Assembly (NCBI RefSeq): GCF_010500865.1
Contig: NZ_JAAAWN010000005.1
Span: forward strand, 157,772-221,771
DNA length: 64,000 nucleotides
DNA from: Alteromonas profundi
GTDB lineage: Bacteria > Pseudomonadota > Gammaproteobacteria > Enterobacterales > Alteromonadaceae
Reading direction: 5' to 3'
Shown: positions 27,692 to 37,554 of the stretch, one piece after another
How the letters are laid out: each line of letters begins with the position of its first letter
Numbering within the stretch: position 1 is the first letter of the stretch
Position numbers and translations under genes: made by a program
The notes under the pieces: model-generated
Told to the model about the DNA's origin: nothing
Seen by the model: the letters and a program-made list of their open reading frames with translations, nothing else
Databases searched by the model: none

Positions 27692-28672
27692 TTAGTCTTC
27701 CCCTGAGCCACTTCCTTGCTGTTTGCCATTCGAATCATTTCGACTGGCTGAAGAATTGTTGTTTCCATTACTCTTACGCTTGGCGCTGGTGAGCATGGTG
27801 TCTAAATTGTCACTGCCTTTAGAATTGAAATCTAACGTACGAATTGGGAATGGAATAAGAATATCGTTTTCTTCCAACACACGTTTAACAGTCACTACTG
27901 CATCGTGACGGGCTACCATAAAGCCGGTGTCACCGGGGTAATCTATCCAAAACCACACCAATAGATTAATGCTTGAATCACCGAAGCCTTCGGCGTACAC
28001 AGCAGTTTCATGTTTATAGATAACATAGTCTTTTTCATTCATGGCCTCAGTGATTACTTTGGCCGCTTTTTCTACGTCATCGGAATAAGAAATACCTACG
28101 GGTACTTCTATTCGGCGGTAACCTAAGGTGGAGTAATTGGTTAAAATATTGCGAAATAGAATTTTGTTCGGAATAACTTCTATTTGGCCGAAAAAGGTTT
28201 CTACGATGGTATTACGTAGGTTAATGCCCTTTACGTTGCCAAAAACGCTTTCGGCTTCAATAACATCACCAATATCGAAAGGCTTGCGAATACCCATAGC
28301 AATGCCAGCAATAAAGTTTTCCGTCATATCCTGAAATGCAAAGCCGATGGCTAATCCGACGATACCAGCGCCTGCCAGTAAGGATGTGACCGTGCCAGAT
28401 AGACCAATAAAATCTAGCGCGATAAAAATTCCAGCAACCAAAATGATGGCTTTAACAATTGAGGTGAGTAACGAGGCAATTTGGCGCGACTCAAATGTCC
28501 TACGCATCAACTTGCCTACCCATTTTCCCACGATTTTCGCGAGTATGCCGAACCCAATAGCAATAAGAAATGCCACGACAATGTTAGGGAGAAGGGTAAT
28601 TGCGCCTTTTAACCAAGACTCTAGTTTGTCACTAAGCAGTGTGTAAACTTCCTCAATTTTTATTAAATCCAT
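27692..28672 (-). CDS. MscS-family mechanosensitive ion channel
   Basis: A 326-residue small-conductance mechanosensitive channel. Three transmembrane segments lie in residues ~20-130; the third contains the pore helix GAGIVGLAIGFAFQDMTENFIAG. The beta domain follows with IRKPFDIGDVIE and VIPNKILFRNILTNYS, then the alpha/beta cytoplasmic domain. The last ~45 residues are polar and rich in serine, asparagine and glycine, an unstructured tail. Such channels open on hypo-osmotic shock. A small entericidin-like lipoprotein gene follows on the same strand. Confidence 0.93.
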   Translation of the reverse strand: MDLIKIEEVYTLLSDKLESWLKGAITLLPNIVVAFLIAIGFGILAKIVGKWVGKLMRRTFESRQIASLLTSIVKAIILVAGIFIALDFIGLSGTVTSLLAGAGIVGLAIGFAFQDMTENFIAGIAMGIRKPFDIGDVIEAESVFGNVKGINLRNTIVETFFGQIEVIPNKILFRNILTNYSTLGYRRIEVPVGISYSDDVEKAAKVITEAMNEKDYVIYKHETAVYAEGFGDSSINLLVWFWIDYPGDTGFMVARHDAVVTVKRVLEENDILIPFPIRTLDFNSKGSDNLDTMLTSAKRKSNGNNNSSASRNDSNGKQQGSGSGED

Positions 28673-29069
28673 ACTCTCGCTTATTATTTCTGCTACATGC
28701 TAGAGGCTTATTCAATTTTCATTCCGCTACCGCTTGCTAAGTAAGATACTGATATAAATGGTTAATTATTTTCATAAGGTTAAACATTTCTGACCACTAA
28801 GAAAAAAATACTGGGTGTCAGAAAAGATTTCCCATAGGGCATTTTTGCTTATTGGTCTTTGGTATAAGTGGTCAGACCATGTGTAAAATTAATGTTAACC
28901 CATTATTAACAATAGATTTACAAACGCCCGTTTGAAGCATACCATCAATTCGGTAGGTCATATTTTGTTCATGCCCTAATCACAATAACAATGAGAAATC
29001 GCCCAGCCTATTACTAGCGGAATGTGAGGGTTATCCCGGTAGTGATGTGCCTAGATTTGGAATCACACT
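28673..29069. other. Regulatory region upstream of the TonB receptor
   Basis: About 400 AT-rich bases between divergent mscS-type and TonB receptor genes. It contains a palindromic operator-like site at 28869-28879 and a partial copy at 28789-28796 in inverse orientation. No ORF of interest was seen. Confidence 0.6.
28869..28879. promoter_or_regulatory. FadR-subfamily (GntR) operator-like palindrome
   Basis: TGGTCAGACCA is a perfect 11-bp palindrome whose core equals the TGGTCNGACCA centre recognised by FadR and related GntR regulators. TCTGACCA at 28789-28796 repeats eight bases of it in the opposite orientation, and the outer bases agree partly. The site is 190 bp upstream of the TonB receptor start. 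No GntR regulator is encoded in the window. Confidence 0.5.
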
Positions 29070-31772
29070 ATGAATGTAAAAACGCGTAAAACTGCAGTGG
29101 CTGCTTTAGTAAGCTCAGCGTTTCTCTGTTCTCCCTTTGTTGCATATGCTCAACAAACACAGGAGAGTGAAGAAACTGAGGCTAAAGAAGTTGAACTTAT
29201 TCTTGTTACCGGTAGCTTCGTTCGTCGAAGTGAAAATTTTGAGTCTCCCTCGCCACTGGCGGTGGTAGACAGTGTTGCCATTGACGCTATCGGTGCGAAA
29301 AATATCGCTGATATCACCGAAACATTAACTATTAATACAGGTGCAGAAAATAACCCCGACGCATTTACCCAAAATGCTACTGCGGGGACCTCTAATATTA
29401 ACCTGCGCGGTTTAGGGGTAGCCTCTACGTTGGTACTCCTTAATAATAAACGCCAAGTGGTAAATGCTCAGCCCACTAACGAAGGGTTAAACTTTGTTGA
29501 TACAAGCTCTTTGGTGCCTATGATAGCTATTGACCGTATGGAAGTGGTTAAAGACGGGGCGTCGGCCTTGTACGGATCGGATGCGGTCGCGGGTGTGGTG
29601 AACTTTATCACCAAAAGAAACTATGATGGGGTCATGATCAGTGCCGACTATCAAGACGGCGCGCATGGGGAAAATAAAGAATATATATTACAAGGGGTAT
29701 GGGGCGCCACAGGGGACAACGGCAATGTAATGGCCGCAATTAGTTATACCAATCGGTCACCGTTGTTTTTAAGTGATAGACGTTTAAGTCGTCCGCAGGA
29801 TGATACCAGTGCACTGGGAAATCCAGCGTCGTATTTTTTAAATATTCCGGGCGTGGGCGCGTTACCCATAATCGACCCCTATGGGTGTGAAGAGTATGGC
29901 GGTACGCCGGATTTGCAGGCGCCTAGCGACACTATTCCAGGCTTGGAAGTGGGCTTTTGTGGGTTTGATTTTGGTAAATATTACTCGTATGTGGCAGATG
30001 AAAGTAGAATTAATACCTATGTAAGCGCCAATTATGAATTTGATAACGATATTACTTGGACTGCTGAATTCGGTATGGCGAGAAATCGTGCCGAGCGTGG
30101 CGGGGCACCAAGTTTCCCTATACTTACTTCGCCAATAGTGCCCGATTACCACCCACAAAATCCGTTTGGTCAATCTGTGGCTTTCTTTGGACGTGCAGAA
30201 GGTAACGGTTTTGAGGGTGATCCGGCAAACACAGAATCAGACACTTTTCGCTTTAGCACCAATTTACAAGGTGTAACCGACAGCGGCTTCTGGGAAGTTA
30301 GCTATACCCGCGCCGTTAACGACTTCGTATTTAGTGTACCCGACGTGCTAGATACCGAGTTTCAATTGGCGTTATACGGCTTTGGGGGCTCTGCGTGTGA
30401 CCCTATAGCGGGGACGGCTGGAGAGGGTGACTGTGAATTTTTTAACCCATTCGCCACGTCTTATACCAGTGCACCGAATTCAGAATATGTGGTTAATTCG
30501 TTTACCGGTAAACAGGTTATCGACTCCAAAGCCGATTTGGAAGTTTTTGAAGCTTTCACATCATTTGACGTATTTGAAGTTGGTGGCGGTTTCGCGGCAC
30601 TCGCGTTAGGCGTACAATATCGTGAAAACCAACTCTCCCAAGACTATGATGAGTTGTCTAATCAAGATAGCTTTACGTTTGTTATCGGCAATCCAGATAT
30701 TAATGGCAGTCAAGATGTGTGGGCCGCGTTTGGGGAATTAGCATTACCCTTAAACGAAGATTTAGATGTGCAACTAGCACTACGTTATGAAGACTACGGC
30801 GGTAGCATAGGCAGCACAGTAGACCCGAAATTAGCGGTTTCATATCGGGCCACTGATACCTTCTCACTGCGCGGCTCCATATCCACCTCGTTTAGAGCGC
30901 CTACCGTGTTCCTCGCACAAGGGGGAGCTACTTCGCTACAACAAATGGTCGACCCTGTTCAGGGGGCGGTAGCCTTTGTTGCCGTACGTACATCAGGTAA
31001 CGAAGACCTTAAGCCAGAAGAGTCTACAGCTTACAATGTAGGTGTCTCTTTCGAGCCATTCCGAGATTTGTCCCTTGAACTTGACTATTGGAACTTTGAA
31101 TTTGAAGATTTAATTATTCAAGAAAATGCGCAAGCATTATTAAATGCTAATCCTACCGACCCCGATAGAATAGTAAGGGCGGGGGACCCACTGACCGGGC
31201 CCGTATTACAAATTAACAATACATACGTGAATGCAAGTTCGTTAGAAACCTCGGGTTTAGATTTTGTTGCCAGCTATAAGATGGAAACCGAACTTGGTAA
31301 TTTTACCCCATCCCTTAACGCTACTTATATAACCAAATATGAGTTGATGGACCCGCAAGCTGGCACGATTGATGGTGCAGGACGCCGCAATTTCAATAAC
31401 ATAGGTGTTTCGTCTCCAGAACTACGTATGAACTTAGGGCTCGCATGGCAACACGATGTACATGCGGCAAATATCTTCGTTCGCTATATTTCTTCTTATG
31501 ATGACGATCAGAACTGCTCAGATGGCACGGTCAATGTGACAGGGTGTAGTGATGGTTTCTACGAAGTAGATAGCCAAGTAACAGTAGATGCACAGTACAA
31601 CATTGATTTAGGCGCTATGTTTGAAACTGAACGAAGTTATGTGCTCTCCCTCGGCGGTATCAATATATTTGATGAAGATCCTCCACGGTTATTTACCAAC
31701 AGTGGGTTTGACTCAAAGGTACACGATCCCCGTGGCCGTCAAATTTATGCACGATTTGCAGTTGAATTTTAG
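29070..31772 (+). CDS. TonB-dependent outer-membrane receptor
   Basis: A 900-residue TonB-dependent receptor. A signal peptide ends near residue 27 (AYAQQ), the TonB box is within ELILVTGSFVRR, and the plug has NINLRGLGVASTLVLLNNKR and MEVVKDGASALYGSDAVAGVVNFITKR. The barrel ends in FAVEF. Its plug is of the type common in marine Alteromonadales and Caulobacterales receptors for carbohydrates, peptides or other organic ligands, different from the receptor at 2254. The operator-like palindrome upstream suggests GntR-type control. No catabolic genes adjoin it. Confidence 0.93.
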   Translation: MNVKTRKTAVAALVSSAFLCSPFVAYAQQTQESEETEAKEVELILVTGSFVRRSENFESPSPLAVVDSVAIDAIGAKNIADITETLTINTGAENNPDAFTQNATAGTSNINLRGLGVASTLVLLNNKRQVVNAQPTNEGLNFVDTSSLVPMIAIDRMEVVKDGASALYGSDAVAGVVNFITKRNYDGVMISADYQDGAHGENKEYILQGVWGATGDNGNVMAAISYTNRSPLFLSDRRLSRPQDDTSALGNPASYFLNIPGVGALPIIDPYGCEEYGGTPDLQAPSDTIPGLEVGFCGFDFGKYYSYVADESRINTYVSANYEFDNDITWTAEFGMARNRAERGGAPSFPILTSPIVPDYHPQNPFGQSVAFFGRAEGNGFEGDPANTESDTFRFSTNLQGVTDSGFWEVSYTRAVNDFVFSVPDVLDTEFQLALYGFGGSACDPIAGTAGEGDCEFFNPFATSYTSAPNSEYVVNSFTGKQVIDSKADLEVFEAFTSFDVFEVGGGFAALALGVQYRENQLSQDYDELSNQDSFTFVIGNPDINGSQDVWAAFGELALPLNEDLDVQLALRYEDYGGSIGSTVDPKLAVSYRATDTFSLRGSISTSFRAPTVFLAQGGATSLQQMVDPVQGAVAFVAVRTSGNEDLKPEESTAYNVGVSFEPFRDLSLELDYWNFEFEDLIIQENAQALLNANPTDPDRIVRAGDPLTGPVLQINNTYVNASSLETSGLDFVASYKMETELGNFTPSLNATYITKYELMDPQAGTIDGAGRRNFNNIGVSSPELRMNLGLAWQHDVHAANIFVRYISSYDDDQNCSDGTVNVTGCSDGFYEVDSQVTVDAQYNIDLGAMFETERSYVLSLGGINIFDEDPPRLFTNSGFDSKVHDPRGRQIYARFAVEF

Positions 31773-31793
31773 CTAAGTGTATTTTATCAAGGC

Positions 31794-31818
31794 GCCGGCT
31801 TATTATGCCGGCTTTTTT
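31794..31818 (+). terminator. Rho-independent terminator after the TonB receptor
   Basis: GCCGGC at 31794-31799 pairs with GCCGGC at 31807-31812 and is followed by six T. Confidence 0.88.
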
Positions 31819-31860
31819 GTAAACATAACTTTTTGTAAACATAACTTTTTGTAAACATAA
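31814..31860 (+). repeat. Three 16-bp tandem repeats
   Basis: TTTTTGTAAACATAAC repeats at 31814-31829, 31830-31845 and 31846-31860 (the last lacks its final C). The array begins in the T tract of the preceding terminator, so the U run is present three times. Confidence 0.92.
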
Positions 31861-31961
31861 TGCACCAGCCTATGTAGTGACGTGCTTCATGTAGGTACTG
31901 ATATTCACCGACAGCTAGTTTACATTTACGCTAATGTAATCAATCAAAGAGAGCGTATTAG

Positions 31962-32261
31962 GTGACAAAATTAAACAGTGAACAGATAAACCAACGTCTT
32001 ACCTCATTAAATGAAGCGTTACCTGAAAGTGAGCAGTGGGCATTAAAAGATGACACTATTACCAAAACCTTCACATTTAAAAGTTTCATTCGCGCATTTG
32101 GCTGGATGTCGCAAATTGCCATATGGGCTGAAAAGCTTCGCCATCATCCGGAATGGTTCAATGTTTATAACCGGGTAGAGGTCACATTAACCACTCATGA
32201 CGTCAATGGGTTAAGTGAATTGGACTTCGAATTGGCCGAAAAAATGGAAAAGTTTCGCTAG
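31962..32261 (+). CDS. 4a-hydroxytetrahydrobiopterin dehydratase
   Basis: A 99-residue pterin-4a-carbinolamine dehydratase. The family core is visible: [20 protein letters not shown], the active-site [20 protein letters not shown] with the histidine pair, and [12 protein letters not shown] at the end. It recycles the pterin cofactor after aromatic amino acid hydroxylation. No phenylalanine hydroxylase gene is adjacent, so it may serve a distant one or act as a stand-alone pterin salvage enzyme. Translation starts at GTG 31962, with GAGAG 12 bases upstream. Confidence 0.92.
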   Translation: MTKLNSEQINQRLTSLNEALPESEQWALKDDTITKTFTFKSFIRAFGWMSQIAIWAEKLRHHPEWFNVYNRVEVTLTTHDVNGLSELDFELAEKMEKFR

Positions 32262-32370
32262 CTATTATCTGTTGTGTAGAGGAAATGTACTGTTATTGTA
32301 CAAGGCTTGTACGTAATGCTGGATTATTGTTCACTTGGTCAGAAAAGTGTAATATTTTTGAATAAGGTGC

Positions 32371-32398
32371 TTGTGTTAGAAAAGTTCGTATGTATAAT
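32371..32398 (+). promoter_or_regulatory. Promoter of the initiator tRNA genes
   Basis: TTGTGT at 32371-32376 and TATAAT at 32393-32398 are separated by 16 bp. A GC-rich discriminator (ACGCCCC) follows, as in growth-rate-controlled stable RNA promoters. The first tRNA starts about 58 bp downstream. Confidence 0.6.
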
Positions 32399-32456
32399 AC
32401 GCCCCACGTTGAAGGGAGGAGCAAACAACTCCAAACACTTTAACAGAATTTTCTGG

Positions 32457-32533
<77 letters not shown>

Positions 32534-32594
32534 CAGAAAATGAACTAACTCCATACTGGGGTGTCATAATAGACAGCTTGGTAAAACGATCAGA

Positions 32595-32671
<77 letters not shown>

Positions 32672-32676
32672 CATTC

Positions 32677-32704
32677 AAACCCCAGTTTTTACTGGGGTTT
32701 TTTT
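32677..32704 (+). terminator. Rho-independent terminator of the tRNA-fMet pair
   Basis: AAACCCCAGT at 32677-32686 pairs with ACTGGGGTTT at 32691-32700 around a TTTT loop and continues into T residues to 32704. Confidence 0.93.
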
Positions 32705-32923
32705 GTATCTATTGCTTTATTGGCCGCCCTACTAAAACTTTTTTGCAGCGCGCTTGGCGTAGCGAAAAAAAGTACCTTCCTTATTATCTGGTTTTTAACA
32801 ACACAATTTATGGTGTAGCGCCCAGCACAAAATAGCCTTTACCTCTGTTTTACTTTATTATGCGTTTTTTCATTACCACCGTGTGCATAGAGTCCCTGCA
32901 GTGAAGTAGCGGATAAGTCGTTT

Positions 32924-35900
32924 ATGATATTAGAATATTTTGATGTAGGGCCTGAAGTTACGCTATTAGAGGGTAACTACAACTATGGCTTGGTGTGCCT
33001 ATCACTTATTGTCGCCATTTTTGCCGCCTTTATGGCGTTTAATGTGGCAACAGAAGCCGCTAATACGCAAAACCGCACGCGGCGAAACACACTTCTATTT
33101 GCCGGCAGTTTTGCGTTAGGCGGCGGCATCTGGGCCATGCATTTCCTTGGCATGTTAGCCTTCGAATTATGCGCACCTGTTACCTATGATGCCTCTATTA
33201 CTGCACTTTCAGCTATCCCCGGTATTGGCGCAGCATGGGTGGCGCTGTCCCTTATGACCAAATCTCGAATTTCCTTTATTCAAATTCTCGCAGGCGGGGT
33301 ACTCATGGGCGCGGGCATTGGCACTATGCATTATAGCGGCATGGCGGCAATGCAAATGTCTCCTTTGTTGAGATACAATGTGGCACTGTTTTTACTTTCT
33401 ATCGTGGTAGCAGTAATACTTGCCATGATGGCCCTGTGGGTGAAATTTCGGGTAAGTAGCCAAAAGGATGGTGGGTCGAATATGTCTGCAGCGCTCATAT
33501 CTGCTGTAGTCATGGGCTTAGCCATTTCAGGTATGCATTATACAGGTATGGCCGCAGCTAGGTTTGCGCTACCACCCGGGCTTGAACAAAGTGCACAAAC
33601 GGGGTCGATTTCCGTTTACTTAGCACTTGCCGTTGCAATGGTGACCATCACCCTGATAGCAATTGTGTTAGGTGTCACGCTGCTATTTCGTTATAAAGAC
33701 GTCATGCTTAGGGCTCTTTCCAGCGAAGAAGTGCAGCATGCAATTACCGATACCGCTATTGACGCTATTTTAACCCTCGACGACAAGGGGCGCATTCAAA
33801 CTGCTAATCCCGCTGTTCAAGAGGTGTTAGGTTATTCTCCTGACGAACTTGTTGGCGAACCTGCAGGTATCTTAATTCCGGATCATCGTAAGCATGTTTA
33901 CGATGATGATTTCTTTACCCAGCGAACGGTGCCTGTGCAACAAATTATTGGTACTAGCAGAGAAGCTAATGTCATTCACAAAAATGGCGAACACATACCG
34001 GTTCGTATTGCTATTGGCTACACTAAAATACACGGTAAGGCGATTTTTGTTGGCTTTATTTCAGATTTACGCAAGCGCAAAGCGATGGAAAACGCGTTGC
34101 GGGAAAGTGAAGCCAAATTCCGCAGCTTTATATCGAACATTCCGGGCATGGCCTACCGGTGTTTAAACGAAAAAGGCTGGCCAATGTTGTTTATCAGTGA
34201 TGCGGTTCGCGATTTAACGGGCTATGAAGCCGATGATTTTATACTTCCTACCCCTAAAATGTCGTTTATGGAGTTATATCATCCCGATGATCTTGGCGAG
34301 CTAAGTAAGCTCAACAGGGTAGAGGGTGAGTTTACCCTTGAGTATCGTATTATTACCAAACAGGGAGATGTACGCTGGGTTATTGAAAAAGGCGTTCATA
34401 TTACCGATGAGGATGGGGATACTAAATTTATAGATGGGTTCATCGCGGATATTACGGCGCGTAAAGAAATGGAGCAGCAGCTTACCGCAGCAAAAGAGAA
34501 AGCCGAAGATGCGGCTGCCGCGCGTACTACCTTTTTGGCCAATATGAGCCATGAAATTCGCACGCCCATGAATGCAATTATTGGTTTTAGCGATTTACTG
34601 CTTACCGAAGAAATGCCAAGCGAGCAACACGCACACTTATCCACTATCAATAGTTCGGCGCGTTCTTTATTACATTTACTCAACGATATTCTCGATAGTG
34701 CGAAACTTGATAAAGGTAAGTTAGATTTAGAATACCGAGATTTTACCCTTCGAGAGGAAGTCGACAATGTGATTTCCACCTTCTGGTTACAAGCAAAGCG
34801 TAAAAACATTGCCTTGGAAGTTGAGGTTGACGATAACGTGGGCGAAGCCTACCGAGGGGTGCCTGAGCGCATTAGGCAAGTACTAAATAACCTTATCGGT
34901 AATGCAGTAAAATTCACCGCTACGGGCAGTGTAAAGTTGCGCGTCACTACCGATACAGAGTTTGTTTACTTTAGTGTTGAAGACTCGGGTATAGGTATGT
35001 CAAAAGAGCAGGTGCAGCGCGTGTTTGATGCGTTTTCCCAAGCCGATGCATCTATGAGCAGGAAATATGGTGGTACGGGGCTAGGTACCACAATATCAAA
35101 GCAGTTGGTTGAACTTATGGGCGGTAACATCTGTGCGCAAAGCGAGTTAGGCGAAGGGAGCAAGTTCACCTTTAGGCTGCCTCTTACCCCCGCTGAACCC
35201 CCTAAGGCAGAAGCAAAGGGGCAACCGTTATTACTGCCATCCATGCATATGCTTATTGTTGATGATATTGCGCAGAATATTGACTTATTATCGTTGTTAC
35301 TGACTCGCTCAGGGCACCAGGTTACTGTAGCGCGAGATGGTGCAGAAGCATTAGACAAAATGATGGATGATGCGACAATTGATATCGTGCTCATGGACCT
35401 ACAAATGCCGGTGTTAGATGGGCTGGAATCAGCGAAGCAGCGACGTAAATATGAAGCTGAAAATAACCTTGCACCTTTGCCTATTGTTGCGCTAACGGCA
35501 AGTGTTCTGGTGCAAGACCGTCACGCAGCGATAGACGCGGGAATGGAAGGGTTTGCCAATAAACCCATAGATTATCCTGCATTAACTCGTGAAATTGCAC
35601 GGGTAAAAGGAATACAGGAAAAAGACGTTGCGCCGTCGGCAGAAGTAACCGCGAAGCGAAACAAAAACACGCCTACACGGGAGGCGAATAAGGTTGTTGA
35701 TGTGGACAAAGCACTGCAACTCTGGGGCGAGAGAGAGGTTCATTTACACGAAGTTGGCAGATTTATTACCAACAGCGAAGAGCAGGTTAAAAACATTATT
35801 AGCGCAATTATAGAAGGCGACGATAAAATGGCCGCTTCGCTAGCTCACGCAATGAAAGGGGTTGCTGGTAATTTAAGCTTAACCACGCTATTTACCGTGT

Positions 35901-36259
35901 GCCGGAACATAGAACAAAGCGCGAAAAAGAATGAACTGAATATTGTATTAGTTGAACCATTGCGTAGTGCTTTCAACGAGTTAACAGCATGGTATTCAGC
36001 GCAAGGGCAAACTGAGGCAACGACAAATGATGACCATGTAAATGGTGAAGAATTGATTTGCCGTCTTACCAAGCTATGCGATAGTGTTAATAAAAACATG
36101 CTTGATGAAAACGAGCTTGAAGAAATAGAAGCTATGCCAGCGGGGCGCTTTAAAGAAGATGTCACTGCTGTATTATTTGATATCAACGACTTTGAATTTG
36201 AAAATGCGGAACAAAAAATCCAAGCGCTAATAAATTCAATAAATGAGAGTTACCGCTAG
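32924..36259 (+). CDS. MHYT-PAS hybrid sensor histidine kinase with receiver and HPt domains
   Basis: An 1111-residue hybrid kinase. Residues ~20-255 are an MHYT membrane sensor with three motifs (MHFLGM, MHYSGM, MHYTGM), thought to bind metal and sense oxygen, CO or NO. Two PAS domains follow (~270-385 and ~390-510), then HisKA with His543 in [15 protein letters not shown], the ATPase with [10 protein letters not shown] near 655 and GTGLG, a receiver with acceptor Asp825, and a C-terminal HPt with His975 in [10 protein letters not shown]. All phosphorelay residues are present. An HD-GYP response regulator gene begins three bases after its stop, so the pair likely forms a c-di-GMP output system. 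Confidence 0.94.
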   Translation: MILEYFDVGPEVTLLEGNYNYGLVCLSLIVAIFAAFMAFNVATEAANTQNRTRRNTLLFAGSFALGGGIWAMHFLGMLAFELCAPVTYDASITALSAIPGIGAAWVALSLMTKSRISFIQILAGGVLMGAGIGTMHYSGMAAMQMSPLLRYNVALFLLSIVVAVILAMMALWVKFRVSSQKDGGSNMSAALISAVVMGLAISGMHYTGMAAARFALPPGLEQSAQTGSISVYLALAVAMVTITLIAIVLGVTLLFRYKDVMLRALSSEEVQHAITDTAIDAILTLDDKGRIQTANPAVQEVLGYSPDELVGEPAGILIPDHRKHVYDDDFFTQRTVPVQQIIGTSREANVIHKNGEHIPVRIAIGYTKIHGKAIFVGFISDLRKRKAMENALRESEAKFRSFISNIPGMAYRCLNEKGWPMLFISDAVRDLTGYEADDFILPTPKMSFMELYHPDDLGELSKLNRVEGEFTLEYRIITKQGDVRWVIEKGVHITDEDGDTKFIDGFIADITARKEMEQQLTAAKEKAEDAAAARTTFLANMSHEIRTPMNAIIGFSDLLLTEEMPSEQHAHLSTINSSARSLLHLLNDILDSAKLDKGKLDLEYRDFTLREEVDNVISTFWLQAKRKNIALEVEVDDNVGEAYRGVPERIRQVLNNLIGNAVKFTATGSVKLRVTTDTEFVYFSVEDSGIGMSKEQVQRVFDAFSQADASMSRKYGGTGLGTTISKQLVELMGGNICAQSELGEGSKFTFRLPLTPAEPPKAEAKGQPLLLPSMHMLIVDDIAQNIDLLSLLLTRSGHQVTVARDGAEALDKMMDDATIDIVLMDLQMPVLDGLESAKQRRKYEAENNLAPLPIVALTASVLVQDRHAAIDAGMEGFANKPIDYPALTREIARVKGIQEKDVAPSAEVTAKRNKNTPTREANKVVDVDKALQLWGEREVHLHEVGRFITNSEEQVKNIISAIIEGDDKMAASLAHAMKGVAGNLSLTTLFTVCRNIEQSAKKNELNIVLVEPLRSAFNELTAWYSAQGQTEATTNDDHVNGEELICRLTKLCDSVNKNMLDENELEEIEAMPAGRFKEDVTAVLFDINDFEFENAEQKIQALINSINESYR

Positions 36260-36262
36260 CCC

Positions 36263-37258
36263 ATGTTACGACAATTATCAGAGCCCTCCATATTGCTGGT
36301 AGACGACGAACCAGTCAATCTTCGCGTATTAAAGCAACTATTAGCCTCGGATTATCAGCTTATCTTCGCCAAAAATGGCGAAGAGGCGATCCGATTGGCC
36401 ACAGATCGTCAGCCCAATCTCATTTTACTCGATATTATGATGCCAGGACTAACCGGGTTTGAGGTATGCAAAAAACTAAAAGCCCACGCTGGTACCCGTC
36501 ATATCCCCGTTATTTTTGTTACTGCGTTAAACGATGCTCACGATGAAGCTGAAGGGTTTGAAGTAGGGGCGGTAGACTATATTACCAAACCTATCTCGCC
36601 TGCCGTGGTTAAAGCGCGTGTGAAGACACACTTATCGTTGGTTCAATCTGACGAACTAATGCGTACACGATTGCAGGTGGTGCAGCGGCTAGGACGTGCA
36701 GCTGAATATAAAGATAACGAAACAGGTATGCATGTAATGCGTATGAGCCATTATTCGAAAATTTTGGCAACCGCGTATGGGTTTAACGAGGAAAAAGCAG
36801 AAATTTTATTGCATGCTGCTCCCATGCACGATATTGGTAAAATCGGCATTGCGGACAGTATTATGCTAAAACCGGGTAAGCTAACTGACGAAGAATTTGC
36901 GGCAATGAAAAAGCACCCTGAAATTGGCGCTGAAATATTGGGCGAGTGCGACTCAGACCTACTTAAAATCGCCAAATCAGTGTCGTTAACCCACCACGAA
37001 AAATGGGATGGTAGCGGTTATCCAAACGGCCTCAAAGGCGAAGATATACCAATAGAAGGTCGCATTTGTGCGGTAGCCGATGTATTTGATGCGTTAACCA
37101 GTAAGCGCCCGTATAAAGAAGCGTGGACGGTAGAGGAAACCTTAGACTTTATGCAAAGCCAAAAAGGTAAGCACTTTGACCCAGCGCTTATCGATTTGCT
37201 TGTAGAAAACTTACCTGCCATCTTAGAGGTTAAAAATACCTGGGTTGATGAAGACTAA
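36263..37258 (+). CDS. HD-GYP response regulator (c-di-GMP phosphodiesterase)
   Basis: A 331-residue two-domain response regulator of the RpfG type. The receiver domain (residues ~10-125) has acceptor Asp57 in LLDIMMPGLTG and the conserved lysine in YITKP. The HD-GYP domain (~140-325) has the metal-binding HDIGKIGI and the GYP signature in HHEKWDGSGYPNGLKGEDIP, so it should be catalytically active and hydrolyse c-di-GMP. It starts three bases after the hybrid kinase stop, which is strong evidence that they are translated together and act as partners. Confidence 0.95.
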   Translation: MLRQLSEPSILLVDDEPVNLRVLKQLLASDYQLIFAKNGEEAIRLATDRQPNLILLDIMMPGLTGFEVCKKLKAHAGTRHIPVIFVTALNDAHDEAEGFEVGAVDYITKPISPAVVKARVKTHLSLVQSDELMRTRLQVVQRLGRAAEYKDNETGMHVMRMSHYSKILATAYGFNEEKAEILLHAAPMHDIGKIGIADSIMLKPGKLTDEEFAAMKKHPEIGAEILGECDSDLLKIAKSVSLTHHEKWDGSGYPNGLKGEDIPIEGRICAVADVFDALTSKRPYKEAWTVEETLDFMQSQKGKHFDPALIDLLVENLPAILEVKNTWVDED

Positions 37259-37271
37259 TCCATACTGTCTG

Positions 37272-37300
37272 TTGCTTAATGTGCCGCCAATCAGTATAAT
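37272..37300 (+). promoter_or_regulatory. Promoter of the rimP-nusA-infB leader
   Basis: TTGCTT at 37272-37277 and TATAAT at 37295-37300 are spaced by 17 bp. Transcription would start near 37307 and run through the 28-codon ORF and the terminator at 37442 before reaching rimP. Confidence 0.7.
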
Positions 37301-37356
37301 GTCCGTATTACGTGATGGTGGCGGGCTCCCTCAATGGTAAGGAAAGTAACGCTTCC

Positions 37357-37443
37357 ATGATTAGCAAACTATCGCCTAACGGTGTTTTTACCCATAAGTT
37401 TGCAACTGCCGGTCTGGCAGGTATGGGTTCAGAAGTTTTATAA
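37357..37443 (+). CDS. Possible 28-residue leader peptide
   Basis: An ATG-initiated ORF of 28 codons whose TAA stop overlaps the first bases of the terminator stem at 37442. AAGGAAAG lies ten bases upstream of the ATG. The peptide begins MISKLSPNGVF and ends GMGSEVL, with ordinary amino acid composition. I do not recognise it. Its fit between a clear promoter and a terminator suggests either a real small protein, a leader peptide affecting read-through into rimP, or a chance frame inside a small RNA. Confidence 0.4.
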   Translation: MISKLSPNGVFTHKFATAGLAGMGSEVL

Positions 37444-37468
37444 AAGCCCCGCTAGTCCGGGGCTTTTT
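37442..37468 (+). terminator. Rho-independent terminator in the rimP leader
   Basis: AAAAGCCCCG at 37442-37451 pairs with CGGGGCTTTT at 37458-37467, with a six-base loop and a T run. It lies 87 bp before rimP and so must be read through for expression from the 37272 promoter. A second weaker element (GGGC 37518-37521, GCCC 37527-37530, seven T) lies just before the rimP ribosome binding site. Confidence 0.9.
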
Positions 37469-37554
37469 GTTGTATTAAAACCTGGAGTCAGCCTGGCTGA
37501 ACTGGGTGATGACAGGTGGGCGTAAGGCCCTTTTTTTGTTTTTGGAGGTTTGGA

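Noticed and set aside
37300-37470. Considered a tRNA or tmRNA in the rimP leader
   Set aside because: No cloverleaf, no CCA end, and the stretch is better explained by a 28-codon ORF plus terminator.
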